This document shows, one piece after another, positions 42,912 to 52,623 of a stretch of 64,000 bases of DNA. The notes under the pieces were generated by a model, which saw nothing but the letters and a program-made list of their open reading frames with translations, ran no database searches and was not told the origin of the DNA. The translations under genes were made by a program, and so were the position numbers. The stretch comes from Thermococcus profundus (GTDB lineage: Archaea; Methanobacteriota_B; Thermococci; Thermococcales; Thermococcaceae). The stretch spans positions 806,001-870,000 of the forward strand of contig NZ_CP014862.1 of NCBI RefSeq assembly GCF_002214585.1. Direction: 5' to 3'. The stretch's first letter is position 1. Each line of letters starts with the position of its first letter.

Positions 42912-43661
42912 ATGGCGTTTGAGATCGTTTTTGATGGGGCAAAGGAGTTCGCGGATCTCATAGCGACCGCAAGCAACCTGATAGACGAGGCCGCATTTAA
43001 GGTCACGGAAGAGGGCATAAGCATGCGCGCCATGGATCCCAGCAGGGTTGTTCTCATAGACCTGAACCTTCCGGAGAGCATATTCTCCAAGTACGAGGTC
43101 GAGGAAGAGGAGACAATCGGGGTTAACATAGACCACTTCAAGAAGATACTCAAGCGCGGAAAGGGCAAGGACACCCTCATCCTCAGGAAGGGCGACGAGA
43201 ACTTCCTTGAGGTGACCTTTGAGGGCACTGCCAAGAGGACTTTCCGCCTTCCGCTGATCGATGTGGAGGAGCTGGAGCTCGACCTTCCGGAGCTCCCGTT
43301 CACTGCCAAGGTGGTTCTCCTCGGGGAGGTTCTGAAGGAGGCCGTTAAAGACGCCTCTCTAGTCAGCGACGCCATGAAGTTCATAGCCAAGGAGAACGAG
43401 TTCACAATGAAGGCCGAGGGTGAGACCAACGAGGTCGAGATAAAGCTCACCCTCGAGGACGAGGGCCTTCTTGACCTTGAGGTCGATGAGGAGACCAAGA
43501 GCGCCTACGGAATAAGTTACCTCGCAGACATGGTGAAGGGCATCGGCAAGGCCGACGAGGTGACGATCCGCTTCGGCAACGAGATGCCGCTCCAGATGGA
43601 CTACTTCATCCGCGACGAGGGCAAGCTGACGTTCCTCCTCGCTCCCAGGGTTGAGGACTGA
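42912..43661 (+). CDS. pcn: DNA polymerase sliding clamp (PCNA)
   Basis: 249 residues, the usual length. Two-domain clamp with the interdomain connector after LPLIDVEELELDLPEL, centre-loop region and the C-terminal YFIRDEGKLTFLLAPRVED. Homotrimeric ring that holds polymerases, FEN1 and ligase on DNA. No intein. GGAGGGA lies before the ATG. Confidence 0.97.
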   Translation: MAFEIVFDGAKEFADLIATASNLIDEAAFKVTEEGISMRAMDPSRVVLIDLNLPESIFSKYEVEEEETIGVNIDHFKKILKRGKGKDTLILRKGDENFLEVTFEGTAKRTFRLPLIDVEELELDLPELPFTAKVVLLGEVLKEAVKDASLVSDAMKFIAKENEFTMKAEGETNEVEIKLTLEDEGLLDLEVDEETKSAYGISYLADMVKGIGKADEVTIRFGNEMPLQMDYFIRDEGKLTFLLAPRVED

Positions 43662-43703
43662 TACCTTTTCTTCTTTTGATAATCTCCTGAACGGTGGAAA
43701 GCC

Positions 43704-44288
43704 ATGGACATCGTCAAGCTCAGGGAGATGCTAGAAGGAGAACTCTCCAGCGATGAGCTCTCACCTCTGGATGAGGGCTTTTACAGGGACTACGACAGTC
43801 TCATGAAGGCCCTAAAACTGGGCGCCGAGAGCTCAAGGGAGAGGGGAGAGGAGATCGAAGAGAGGCTCTACCTCGAACAGCTTAAAATAGCCGAGGGGCT
43901 GATGAGGGAGATACTTCGGGTGAGGCTTCACAAGCTCGTCGATATGGCGTTCTCGGGGACTCCTCCTGAGCTTGTGGATGAGGAGAAGAGGATGTTCCTC
44001 GTTCTAAAGGCCTTCGTGGAACGGGGTGAGCTCCCTGGAATTGAAGTGGTCTCCCCGGAGAGCATACCTTCAGAGTCCGAAACCGCTAATGAAGAACCTT
44101 CGGTCTCCCTTACCAGCAAAGCTCCCACGGAAGCGTACATTGTTACCGAGGATGTTCCCCGGATTCTCGACGAGAACCTTAACGAGTACGGTCCGATAAA
44201 GGCCGGTGATCTCGCGGTTCTGCCAAGGAGTATCGCGGATGTTCTTTTAAAACGTGGGGTTGCCCAGAAAATCAGGCTCTCATTTTGA
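43704..44288 (+). CDS. GINS complex subunit Gins51
   Basis: 194 residues. N-terminal helical A domain (MDIVKLREMLEGEL through about 110), a low-complexity linker (PESIPSESETANEEPSVSL) and a small C-terminal B domain (AYIVTEDVPRILDENLNEYG, then KAGDLAVLPRSIADVLLKRG). This A-then-B order is that of Gins51. With Gins23 it forms the archaeal GINS that binds MCM and GAN/Cdc45. It lies next to PCNA, as in T. kodakarensis. Confidence 0.9.
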   Translation: MDIVKLREMLEGELSSDELSPLDEGFYRDYDSLMKALKLGAESSRERGEEIEERLYLEQLKIAEGLMREILRVRLHKLVDMAFSGTPPELVDEEKRMFLVLKAFVERGELPGIEVVSPESIPSESETANEEPSVSLTSKAPTEAYIVTEDVPRILDENLNEYGPIKAGDLAVLPRSIADVLLKRGVAQKIRLSF

Positions 44289-44327
44289 ATTCTTTTCCAT
44301 TTGGGAATAAAGAAAAGTGGAAAGGGG

Positions 44328-47300
44328 TCAGCCGTACATGGCCATGTAGTACTGGAGGGTGTACTGGGCGAGCACGGCGTACTTGTAGGCCTGCTTCATG
44401 TAGTACTGGCTGACCATCGGGTCGTAGAGCGCGTACTTCATCGCCTTGCCCCTGAACTCCTCCGACTTCTGGATGTAAGCGTTCGTGACCGCGGATATCC
44501 TGGCAACGGTCTGGATCGGAAGTGTCTCCATGGCCTCGGTGAGCTCGGCGTAGTATTCAGTCACGGTTTCCTCGTACTTGGACTCGATCTTCTTCACTTC
44601 TTTGGTTGCCTCTACCTTCTGGTTGAGAACGAGTACCGTGTCAGTGTATCCGTAGTTCGGGTTTATCACGGTGATGTGGAGGAGGTTGTCCCCGGCTTTG
44701 ACTTTGTACTCGAACTTGACCGTTCCGAGGGTGGTGTAGTAGTACATGCCGTTGACGTACACCTTGGTGCCGCTGGTTATGAGGTCACCGCTGTTCGGAT
44801 CGCGGAGTTCGAGGGTAACGTTAACTGTGTTGCCTGGCTTGATCTCGCCCTCAACGTACGGAACCACGGCAACCTGCGGGGTTCCAACGTCAACGATGAC
44901 CGGGGCGTAGTCTATGAGCTCCCCTGTCTCGGCGTTGACGACTTCGACGACGCCAAGGTAGGTTCCGGTTTCGTCCACTTTGGCCATCAGGTTTATGGGC
45001 ATCTCCCCGTTGTTATTGACCTGAACGTTAGAGGGCTCAACCTGGAGGTCTCCGTTGTCTCCAAGGAGCTGGTAGTAGAACAGGTAGTGGATCGGGTTGT
45101 AGCCGACGGTGTCGTAGCCGTAGACCGCTATTAGGTAGTAGCCCGGAGCAGGCATGAAGGCCTCGTAGTACTCGTAGCTGGTTGGACCAATCTGGTCAGT
45201 GTAGAGCTCGTAGTTCGTGAAGTTCATGAGATCATCGTAGGTCGGGAAGTAGTACACGTAGAGGTCGAGGTCTGCGCTTGGATCCTCTGGCTGGGTTATG
45301 CCGACGCGGAAGTAGTAGTCGCTTGAGGTGACGGGGATGACGCCGATGACGTCCCACCCATCCTGGGTGACGTTCCTGTCCATGGCGTAGGCGAGGTCGA
45401 GCCTTCCGAGACCGAGGCCGGTGACGTTGACCTCAACGTCGCCGTACCCTCTGTTGACGAGCTCGGCCTGGGTCTTAACTACGCCGGGCTTGTCGGAGTA
45501 AGTCCTGACGATGTGCGGTGAGACTCCAAGTGAAGCAGCCTCAACCTCTATCTCGTAGTGGGACTCGTTGTAACCTGTCCTCGGCTTGGTGAAGGTGCTC
45601 GTGTAGGCGGTTATCTCCCAGGTTCCGGGCTCTGGATCCTTGATAACCCAGGTGTATTCCGGAAGTCCTGGACCGACGAAGTAGTATCTCGGGACGTAAC
45701 GGGCAACGACGGCTCCCTCTGGCCTGGCTATCATGAGGGTCGTCCTTCCCATCGGGTTTCCGTTCTCATCGAGGGGAACCCTGAGGGTGACGCGGAGCTC
45801 CTTGGTTCCCGGAGCGACCTGGAAGTAGTAGTGCTTGGCGACGCCCGGAAGGGCAGTGTCGCTCAGAGAGGCGTGGCTCTCACCGTTCGGGTTCATCGGA
45901 TAGTCCACGATGACAGGGATGAAGCCGTCGATGTAGCTCGTGTCAGGGTCGTCGATGTAGACGAGGCCGACGTAGATGTGGCCCGGCTGGAGCTTCGAGT
46001 AGTCGATCTGGATTGAGAAGGCTCCGATGGTCTGGTTGCCTGCCACAACCATGCTGGTGCTCGGTGTTATCCAGTCGACGTTGGTGCTTATTTGGTAGGC
46101 CTTCTCAGATCCGGTGTACCAGAGGCCCCATCCTGGGTAGTAGTCCATCGGGTAGAAGTAGAGCGGCACGCTCTCCGGGAACTCGTTCCTGATGTAGACA
46201 CCGCGGTAGAAGTACGGGAGTCCAAACTCGCCGTGGAAGTAGCTGTTGAAGTCAGCGTAAGCGGGGCTGAGCGGTATCTTCTCTTTGTCGAGGGCATTCC
46301 TGAAGCCGGTAAAGGTCGTTCCGCCGTAGATGTAGGTGGTGGGCTCCTTGCTCAGGTTCTCAAGGGCGGCTATGGCGTCCTCGACCTGTATAAGGCCAAA
46401 GCCCTCGTCGATCATCGTCGTCTCTTCGAGGTGCTTTCCGGTCATCTCAAGGGCGCGCTTTATCATGAACGGGTCGTACCTGAGGCCGTGGGCCTTTGCA
46501 TAGCTGATCATGAGGGCGACGGCACCGCTGACGTGAGGTGTTGCCATAGAGGTTCCATCCCAGATGCCGTAGTACCTGTACCACTTGCCTGTTATAATGG
46601 TATTCCAGAGCGGCAGACTTGAGAATATCATCTCACCAGGCGCGGTTACGTCCGGGTCGAGCAGACCGTCCATCCTCGGCCCCCTGCTTGAGAAGCTCGC
46701 CATGGTGTCGGCAACGCCGTCAACACCGTAGAATATCTGCCAGCGCTGGCTTGAGCGGTATGCGCCTACGGTTATGACAAGGTCGCTGTCACCTGGGGCG
46801 TGGACGGTGTTGGTGGTTGGTCCCTCGTTGCCGGCGGCTATGGCGAAGGTAACTCCAAAGTAGTCGGTTAGGAGGTTGGCGAAGAAGATCTCCGGGGTCT
46901 CAAGACCGTCGTTTATCTCTCCACCGCCGCCGAGGGACATGCTTATGACGTCCGCACCGTTAAGGGCCGCGTAGAACATTCCGTTGATGATCCAGCTCGT
47001 TCTTCCAAATCCAAGTTCGCCAGGGAGGACCTTAACTTCCATGAGCTGGGCGTTGGGAGCCATTCCATAGACGTCGCTGAAGACTGGATCATCCGGGAGA
47101 CCAACACCAGCTATAGTACCGCTGACGTGGGTTCCGTGGCCGTGGGCATCCCACATGAACATTGCGTAGCCGATTCCCTGCCCGTAGGGTATCGTGTACG
47201 GGTAGTTCTCGTCGTTGCTCATGTCCCCGATGTGCACCCTTGAGAGGGCAATGTCGACGAGAGTCGGGGTCTGGAAGTAGTCGCCGGTCAGGTTAAACAA

Positions 47301-48275
47301 TCCGAGAGGCTGGTCGTCGGTAAAGTCATTGTTGAGGTTGTAGTCGATGTAAGCAACGAAGTTTCCGCTCTGGTTGACGACGAGGACGGGGTAGACGTCG
47401 CTGAGGTCTCCGAAGAGGCCAAGGTCGTATGGGTCGTTCGGAGTGCCTGCGAAGTTGTTGAGGTCGAAGTACCTCTCCGGAAGGAGTCCGAGGTAGTACT
47501 CGTCTCCGCTTATGTTTCCGACGTAGTAGGAGGTCATTGTGTACTCAGTGGTTGGGTTGTGACCATAGTATTTGGCATAAACACCCCAGTAAACCGGAAC
47601 CGTCATGTCAACTGTGATGGTTCCATTCTGAACCTCGTCAGTGGCGTAGTAGAGCTGGGCGATTCCCTCATCGCTTGCGTCGTAAACGTCTATGATCTTC
47701 CTCCTGCCGTCAAGGGTCCTCTGGAGGAAGGGGTGGCCGACGTCGATTCCAGTATCAAGAACCGCAACGGTAACGTTCTCACCGAGAACACCGTAGTCGA
47801 CCCAGGTGTTGTAAGCTTGGGTGGTGAAGACGCTCAGGAACATGTTGGGCATCTGGGGGGCGTCCTTTGGTGGGAGGGCATCGGGCTCCTTTACAGGCTC
47901 GGGGAGCTTAACCATCCTGTCCTCCCAGATCCCGATTATCCCATCGATCTGCCTGAGCTTCTCAAGGTTCTCCCTCGGGATCGTGGCAACTATAAACTGG
48001 TACTCGGGTTTGCTTATGGGGTCGATCTTACCGATCTTGGATATCTCGTCGTAGACCTTCATGGTCTTGTCCTTCGCCGGCGCTATGATGAGCCTAAGCT
48101 CCTTTTCGTCTCCTTGGAGAAGCTTTTCAATCTGCTTATCAACTGGCATAAGTTTCGCAGTGGTTGGATTCTGATTTGCAACCGTTGGAGTGGCGGCAGC
48201 TGGCGCTGAAGTCACTGGAACGATGGCCAGGGCCATAATCAAAACAACCAAGACGCTAAGGGTCTTTCTGCTCAT
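44328..48275 (-). CDS. Pyrolysin-like extracellular subtilisin protease
   Basis: 1315 residues. Signal peptide (1-24), a propeptide to about 150, then a subtilisin catalytic domain with D174 (AVLDTGID), H380 (HGHGTHVSG), oxyanion N483 and S576 (DGTSMATPHVSG). About 200 residues lie between the catalytic Asp and His, an insertion also known from pyrolysin. The C-terminal half is beta-rich with many N-x-S/T sites and ends in a helical Tyr-rich region (EFRGKAMKYALYDPMVS and on). Likely a cell-envelope-bound protease that feeds peptide uptake. GGAGGTG precedes the ATG. Confidence 0.93.
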   Translation of the reverse strand: MSRKTLSVLVVLIMALAIVPVTSAPAAATPTVANQNPTTAKLMPVDKQIEKLLQGDEKELRLIIAPAKDKTMKVYDEISKIGKIDPISKPEYQFIVATIPRENLEKLRQIDGIIGIWEDRMVKLPEPVKEPDALPPKDAPQMPNMFLSVFTTQAYNTWVDYGVLGENVTVAVLDTGIDVGHPFLQRTLDGRRKIIDVYDASDEGIAQLYYATDEVQNGTITVDMTVPVYWGVYAKYYGHNPTTEYTMTSYYVGNISGDEYYLGLLPERYFDLNNFAGTPNDPYDLGLFGDLSDVYPVLVVNQSGNFVAYIDYNLNNDFTDDQPLGLFNLTGDYFQTPTLVDIALSRVHIGDMSNDENYPYTIPYGQGIGYAMFMWDAHGHGTHVSGTIAGVGLPDDPVFSDVYGMAPNAQLMEVKVLPGELGFGRTSWIINGMFYAALNGADVISMSLGGGGEINDGLETPEIFFANLLTDYFGVTFAIAAGNEGPTTNTVHAPGDSDLVITVGAYRSSQRWQIFYGVDGVADTMASFSSRGPRMDGLLDPDVTAPGEMIFSSLPLWNTIITGKWYRYYGIWDGTSMATPHVSGAVALMISYAKAHGLRYDPFMIKRALEMTGKHLEETTMIDEGFGLIQVEDAIAALENLSKEPTTYIYGGTTFTGFRNALDKEKIPLSPAYADFNSYFHGEFGLPYFYRGVYIRNEFPESVPLYFYPMDYYPGWGLWYTGSEKAYQISTNVDWITPSTSMVVAGNQTIGAFSIQIDYSKLQPGHIYVGLVYIDDPDTSYIDGFIPVIVDYPMNPNGESHASLSDTALPGVAKHYYFQVAPGTKELRVTLRVPLDENGNPMGRTTLMIARPEGAVVARYVPRYYFVGPGLPEYTWVIKDPEPGTWEITAYTSTFTKPRTGYNESHYEIEVEAASLGVSPHIVRTYSDKPGVVKTQAELVNRGYGDVEVNVTGLGLGRLDLAYAMDRNVTQDGWDVIGVIPVTSSDYYFRVGITQPEDPSADLDLYVYYFPTYDDLMNFTNYELYTDQIGPTSYEYYEAFMPAPGYYLIAVYGYDTVGYNPIHYLFYYQLLGDNGDLQVEPSNVQVNNNGEMPINLMAKVDETGTYLGVVEVVNAETGELIDYAPVIVDVGTPQVAVVPYVEGEIKPGNTVNVTLELRDPNSGDLITSGTKVYVNGMYYYTTLGTVKFEYKVKAGDNLLHITVINPNYGYTDTVLVLNQKVEATKEVKKIESKYEETVTEYYAELTEAMETLPIQTVARISAVTNAYIQKSEEFRGKAMKYALYDPMVSQYYMKQAYKYAVLAQYTLQYYMAMYG

Positions 48276-48340
48276 AATTCAAGACACCTCCATGCAGTAG
48301 TGTGCAGTGGTGTATACACTAAGGGGATTATTAAATTTTC
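48276..48340 (-). promoter_or_regulatory. Protease promoter with GTGTATACAC palindrome
   Basis: On the minus strand TATA-like aaatttaataat lies at about 48326-48337. The perfect 10-bp palindrome GTGTATACAC at 48310-48319 sits between TATA and the expected start, and GCAGTRGTGT is directly repeated beside it (48295-48312). A repressor could bind here. The next 260 bases to 48600 hold no gene that I can see. Confidence 0.5.
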
Positions 48341-48603
48341 CGTTTTCTCTGGCACTTATTTCCCGTGAAGCTTCAGGATTAACGAGGCCCAACAAGTTAC
48401 AGTGGTGTGGAAAGTTAATTCCCCGTAGAATTAAAGAGGGGGACGTTTTTATTCATCAAAGTCGATGAAAATTCACTGATCACCTCAATTTTCTCTTGGA
48501 TCGTTTGGATACATGAGAACAGGCAGAAGAATTTGGATCTCCCTAAGATTATTCCCCAGAGTCCCCCAGACCCCTTAAAAAGTTGTCCCCTCCCTCCGGG
48601 GGG

Positions 48604-48660
48604 TTAATTTTAAATAGGGTTTACTTATATCACCACCGGTAAGTACTTTAAAAAGGAGGG
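48604..48660 (+). promoter_or_regulatory. PEP synthase promoter with half TGM-like site
   Basis: TATA-like TTTTAAAT at 48608-48615, ribosome site GGAGGG at 48655-48660. TATCAC at 48628-48633 matches the left half of the Thermococcales glycolytic motif TATCACn5GTGATA; the right half here reads GTAAGT, so only half is conserved. CCCTCC/GGGGGG just upstream could pair. Confidence 0.45.
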
Positions 48661-48666
48661 ATCGCC

Positions 48667-51021
48667 ATGAGCGAATACAAATTTATAAGGTGGTTTGAGG
48701 AGCTCAGGAAGACCGACGTTCCCCTCGTCGGTGGAAAGGGTGCCAACCTTGGAGAAATGACCAACGCGGGAATACCCGTCCCGCCCGGATTCTGTGTCAC
48801 CGCCGAAGCCTACAAGTACTTTGTCGAGAACGTCAAGCTCGAGGACGGTACCGTTCTCCAGGACTGGATTATGAACATCATCGCCCAGACGAATGTTGAT
48901 GACTCAAAGCAGCTCCAGGAGAACACCGCCAAGATCAGGCAGAAGATCATCGAGCTCCCGATGCTCCCTGAGATCGCCCAGGAGATCGAGGACGCCTACA
49001 AGAAGCTCAGCCAGAGGTTCAACAAGGACGCCGTTTACGTCGCCGTTAGGAGCTCGGCCACCGCCGAGGACCTTCCGGAGGCTTCCTTCGCCGGCCAGCA
49101 GGAGACCTACCTCGACGTCTACGGCGTTGACGACGTCATAGACAAGGTCAAGAAGTGCTGGGCCAGCCTCTGGACCGCTCGCGCTACATTCTACAGGGCC
49201 AAGCAGGGCTTCGACCACAGCAAGGTCTACCTCTCAGCCGTCGTCCAGAAGATGGTCAACAGCGAGACCAGCGGTGTCATGTTCACCGCCAACCCGGTCA
49301 CCAATGACAGGAGCGAGATAATGATCAACGCCGCCTGGGGCCTCGGTGAGGCCGTCGTCAGCGGTAGCGTTTCCCCGGACGAGTACATCGTCGAGAAGGG
49401 CACCTGGAAGATAAAGGAGAAGTACATCGCCAAGAAGGAAGTTATGGTCGTCAGGAACCCGGAGACCGGCAAGGGCACCGTCTACGTCAAGGTCGCCGAC
49501 TATCTCGGCCCCGAGTACGTTGAGAAGCAGGTTCTTACAGAGGAGCAGATCGTTGAGGTCGCCAAGATCGGCGCCAAGATAGAGGAGCACTACGGCTGGC
49601 CGCAGGATATCGAGTGGGCCTACGACAAGGATGACGGCAAGCTCTACATCGTCCAGAGCAGGCCGATCACCACCCTTAAGGAGGAGGTTAAGACGGAGGA
49701 GACCGAAATGACCGAAGAGATGAAGGTCCTTCTCAAGGGTCTTGGAGCCTCACCCGGCGTTGGTGCCGGTAAGGTTGTCGTTATCTTCGACGCCAGCGAG
49801 ATCGACAAGGTCAAGGAAGGAGACGTTCTCGTTACCACAATGACCAACCCGGACATGGTTCCGGCAATGAAGAGGGCTTCCGCCATCGTTACCGACGAGG
49901 GCGGAAGGACCTGCCACGCGGCCATCGTCAGCCGTGAGCTCGGCATTCCAGCCGTCGTCGGTACCAAGGAGGCCACCAAGGTCCTCAAGGACGGCATGCT
50001 CGTCACCGTTGACGGTACCAGGGGTGTCGTTTACGAGGGCATAGTCAAGAGCCTTGTCAAGGGCAAGGAAGAGGAGAAGGCCGCCGGCGGCCAGGTCGTC
50101 GTTGCCGGTGCCCCGCTCGTCACCGCCACCGAGGTCAAGGTCAACGTCTCAATGCCCGAGGTTGCTGAGAGGGCAGCCGCCACCGGCGCCGACGGCGTTG
50201 GACTTCTCCGCGCTGAGCACATGATCCTCGGCATCGGTGCCCACCCGGTCAAGTTCATCAAGGAGGGCAAGGAGGAGGAGCTCATCGAGAAGCTCGTCGA
50301 AGGCATAAGGAAGGTCGTTGAGGCCTTCTACCCGAGGCGCGTCTGGTACAGGACCCTTGACGCCCCGACCAACGAGTTCCGCGAGCTTCCGGGCGGAGAG
50401 GACGAACCGGAAGAGAGGAACCCGATGCTCGGCTGGCGCGGAATCAGGCGCGGTCTCGACCAGCCGGAGCTCCTCAGGGCCGAGTTCAAGGCCATCAAGA
50501 GGCTTGTCGACGAGGGCTACGACAACATCGGCGTCATGCTCCCGCTCGTCAGCTACCCGGAGCAGGTCAGGCAGGCCAAGGAGATCGCCCTCAGCGTCGG
50601 CCTCGTTCCGCACAAGGACGTCGAGTGGGGCGTCATGATCGAGACCCCAGCCAGCGCCCTCATCATTGAGGACCTCATCAAGGAGGGCCTTGACTTCGTC
50701 AGCTTCGGCACCAACGACCTCACCCAGTACACCCTCGCCATCGACAGGGACAACGAGCGCGTCTTCAAGCTCTACGACGAGAAGCACCCGGCAGTCCTCA
50801 AGCTCATCGAGAACGTCATAAAGGTCGCCAAGAAGTACGGCGTCGAGACCAGCATCTGCGGCCAGGCCGGAAGCGACCCGAAGATGGTCAAGCTCCTCGT
50901 CAGGATGGGCATCGACAGCATTAGCGCCAACCCGGATGCCGTCGAGCTCGTCAGGAAGACCGTCGCCAGAGAAGAGGCCAGGATTCAGCTCGAGGCCGCC
51001 AGGAAGGCCCTCAAGGAGTGA
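48667..51021 (+). CDS. ppsA: Phosphoenolpyruvate synthase
   Basis: 784 residues. N-terminal ATP-grasp domain (VGGKGANLGEM, AVRSSATAEDLPEASFAGQQ), central phosphohistidine domain with His in GGRTCHAAIVSRELG, and a C-terminal PEP/pyruvate barrel with GTNDLTQYTLAIDRD and Cys in SICGQAG. Converts pyruvate and ATP to PEP, AMP and phosphate, linking glycolysis and gluconeogenesis. Codon use is extremely biased to C/G-ending codons, as in EF-1A, showing very high expression. No intein. Confidence 0.97.
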   Translation: MSEYKFIRWFEELRKTDVPLVGGKGANLGEMTNAGIPVPPGFCVTAEAYKYFVENVKLEDGTVLQDWIMNIIAQTNVDDSKQLQENTAKIRQKIIELPMLPEIAQEIEDAYKKLSQRFNKDAVYVAVRSSATAEDLPEASFAGQQETYLDVYGVDDVIDKVKKCWASLWTARATFYRAKQGFDHSKVYLSAVVQKMVNSETSGVMFTANPVTNDRSEIMINAAWGLGEAVVSGSVSPDEYIVEKGTWKIKEKYIAKKEVMVVRNPETGKGTVYVKVADYLGPEYVEKQVLTEEQIVEVAKIGAKIEEHYGWPQDIEWAYDKDDGKLYIVQSRPITTLKEEVKTEETEMTEEMKVLLKGLGASPGVGAGKVVVIFDASEIDKVKEGDVLVTTMTNPDMVPAMKRASAIVTDEGGRTCHAAIVSRELGIPAVVGTKEATKVLKDGMLVTVDGTRGVVYEGIVKSLVKGKEEEKAAGGQVVVAGAPLVTATEVKVNVSMPEVAERAAATGADGVGLLRAEHMILGIGAHPVKFIKEGKEEELIEKLVEGIRKVVEAFYPRRVWYRTLDAPTNEFRELPGGEDEPEERNPMLGWRGIRRGLDQPELLRAEFKAIKRLVDEGYDNIGVMLPLVSYPEQVRQAKEIALSVGLVPHKDVEWGVMIETPASALIIEDLIKEGLDFVSFGTNDLTQYTLAIDRDNERVFKLYDEKHPAVLKLIENVIKVAKKYGVETSICGQAGSDPKMVKLLVRMGIDSISANPDAVELVRKTVAREEARIQLEAARKALKE

Positions 51022-51040
51022 AGCCTTCCGGCTTCCTTCT
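51020..51040 (+). terminator. Terminator after ppsA
   Basis: GAAGCC (51020-51025), a TTCC loop and GGCTTC (51030-51035) form a hairpin overlapping the stop codon and are followed by cttcttttct, a fair transcription terminator for a highly expressed gene. Confidence 0.6.
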
Positions 51041-51161
51041 TTTCTACTTCGTTTTGAACCGTTTCACATTTCTAGTCCCTACGGGGCTGTATTCCCATAG
51101 CTGGCTCTTTTATCCACGATAAGCTTTTTATACTAACGTTTAGATTGCTATCTGATCGAAC

Positions 51162-52580
51162 ATGCGGAGCGAGAAAGTAGAGCGGATGCGCGAACAGATA
51201 CTCAACGGCCCGATAATTAAAACGCTTATCCTGTTATCCTACCCATTGATTATCAACCAGCTCGTTCAGGTGCTCTACAACCTCACAGATACGTTCTGGC
51301 TCGGAAAGCTCGGAAGGCTTGAACTCTCCGCCCCTGGAACGGCGTGGCCTCTCGTGTGGTTCTTCATGAGCATAGGGATGGGCTTTGCCACAGCAGGCTT
51401 CGCCTTCGTGAGCCAGTACGTTGGGGCAAAGGACTACGAGAAGGCCAACCGCTATGCAGGAGCGCTCTACTCCCTCATGCTCATCTTTGCAACGGCAGTT
51501 GGAATTCTCGGCGTCATACTAGCTCCCTATCTCCTCAGTTTGATGGGCGTCAGCGACACGATATTCCCCTATGCCCTCCGCTACACCCGCGTGATATTCG
51601 CCGGGATACCGTTCTCATTCACCCTCTTTGCCTTCAACTTCCTCCTGAGGGCGGTTGGTGACACTAAAACCCCTGTAAAGATAAACGTCGGTACAGTTCT
51701 CCTCAACCTCTTTCTGGACCCCTTCTTCATCTTCGGCTGGGGACCCTTTCCACAGCTTGGGGTCGTCGGCGCTGCGGTAGCTACTATGCTCTCTAACACC
51801 CTAGGTTCCCTGATCGGCGGCTACCTGCTCTTTACCGGTAAGGTGGGCATACACCTGACGCCGGAGACCCTTAGGCCCGACATCCACTTCTACTCGCGGA
51901 TATTCCGCGTCGGCCTGCCTTCGAGCATTGGATCATCAACCACTGCCCTCGGCTTCGTCATCCTGGCGAGGGTAATCTTTACCGTTGGACGGCTCTATGG
52001 AGAAGCACATGGCATTCCACACTACGAGGACGTTGCCTTTGCCACGTACAGCATAACCAACAGGCTCACCAACTTCATGTTCGCCTTCTCCGACGGCATC
52101 AGCATGGCGATGGGGACGATGGTAGGGCAGGCCATCGGTGCCGGCCTCTACGAAAGGGCCAAGAGGATAGCGGAGAAGACGATGTTGATCAACTTCACCA
52201 TCCTGAGCATTGGAACGCTCCTCTTCGCGTTCTTCCGCGTCCCAATATTCAGGTTCTTCATCAACGATCCGGCGATAATAGCCGAGAGCGGGAAGGTGGT
52301 TCTCTACTTCTCTGCCTCACTTCCATTCTTCGGGGTATTCGCGGCCGTGAACAATACGTTCAACAGCGCGGGACACACCAAGAAGAGCATGGTCATAGGG
52401 ATGGTCCGCCTCTGGGGCATAAGGCTCCCGCTCAGCTACGGCCTCGGAGTTCTCATGAGGGACACCGCCGGAATGTGGCTTGGAATGGGCCTCAGCAACG
52501 TCCTTGGAGCAGTCATAGCGCTCGCCTGGTTCCTCAGGGGCAGCTGGATGAGGGCGATAATCGAGGGGGAAGCCCATTAA
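51162..52580 (+). CDS. MATE-family efflux transporter, first of a tandem pair
   Basis: 472 residues, 12 membrane segments in two similar halves (LIINQLVQVLYNLTDTFWLG in the first; GLPSSIGSSTTALGFVILAR in the second). MATE proteins export cationic drugs or metabolites in exchange for Na+ or H+. TATA-like gctttttatac lies at 51123-51133. A close paralogue follows 43 bases later. Confidence 0.92.
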   Translation: MRSEKVERMREQILNGPIIKTLILLSYPLIINQLVQVLYNLTDTFWLGKLGRLELSAPGTAWPLVWFFMSIGMGFATAGFAFVSQYVGAKDYEKANRYAGALYSLMLIFATAVGILGVILAPYLLSLMGVSDTIFPYALRYTRVIFAGIPFSFTLFAFNFLLRAVGDTKTPVKINVGTVLLNLFLDPFFIFGWGPFPQLGVVGAAVATMLSNTLGSLIGGYLLFTGKVGIHLTPETLRPDIHFYSRIFRVGLPSSIGSSTTALGFVILARVIFTVGRLYGEAHGIPHYEDVAFATYSITNRLTNFMFAFSDGISMAMGTMVGQAIGAGLYERAKRIAEKTMLINFTILSIGTLLFAFFRVPIFRFFINDPAIIAESGKVVLYFSASLPFFGVFAAVNNTFNSAGHTKKSMVIGMVRLWGIRLPLSYGLGVLMRDTAGMWLGMGLSNVLGAVIALAWFLRGSWMRAIIEGEAH

Positions 52581-52623
52581 CTTTTTATATCCTCGCTTCG
52601 ATGCCCATCTTACCGTGATGGGG

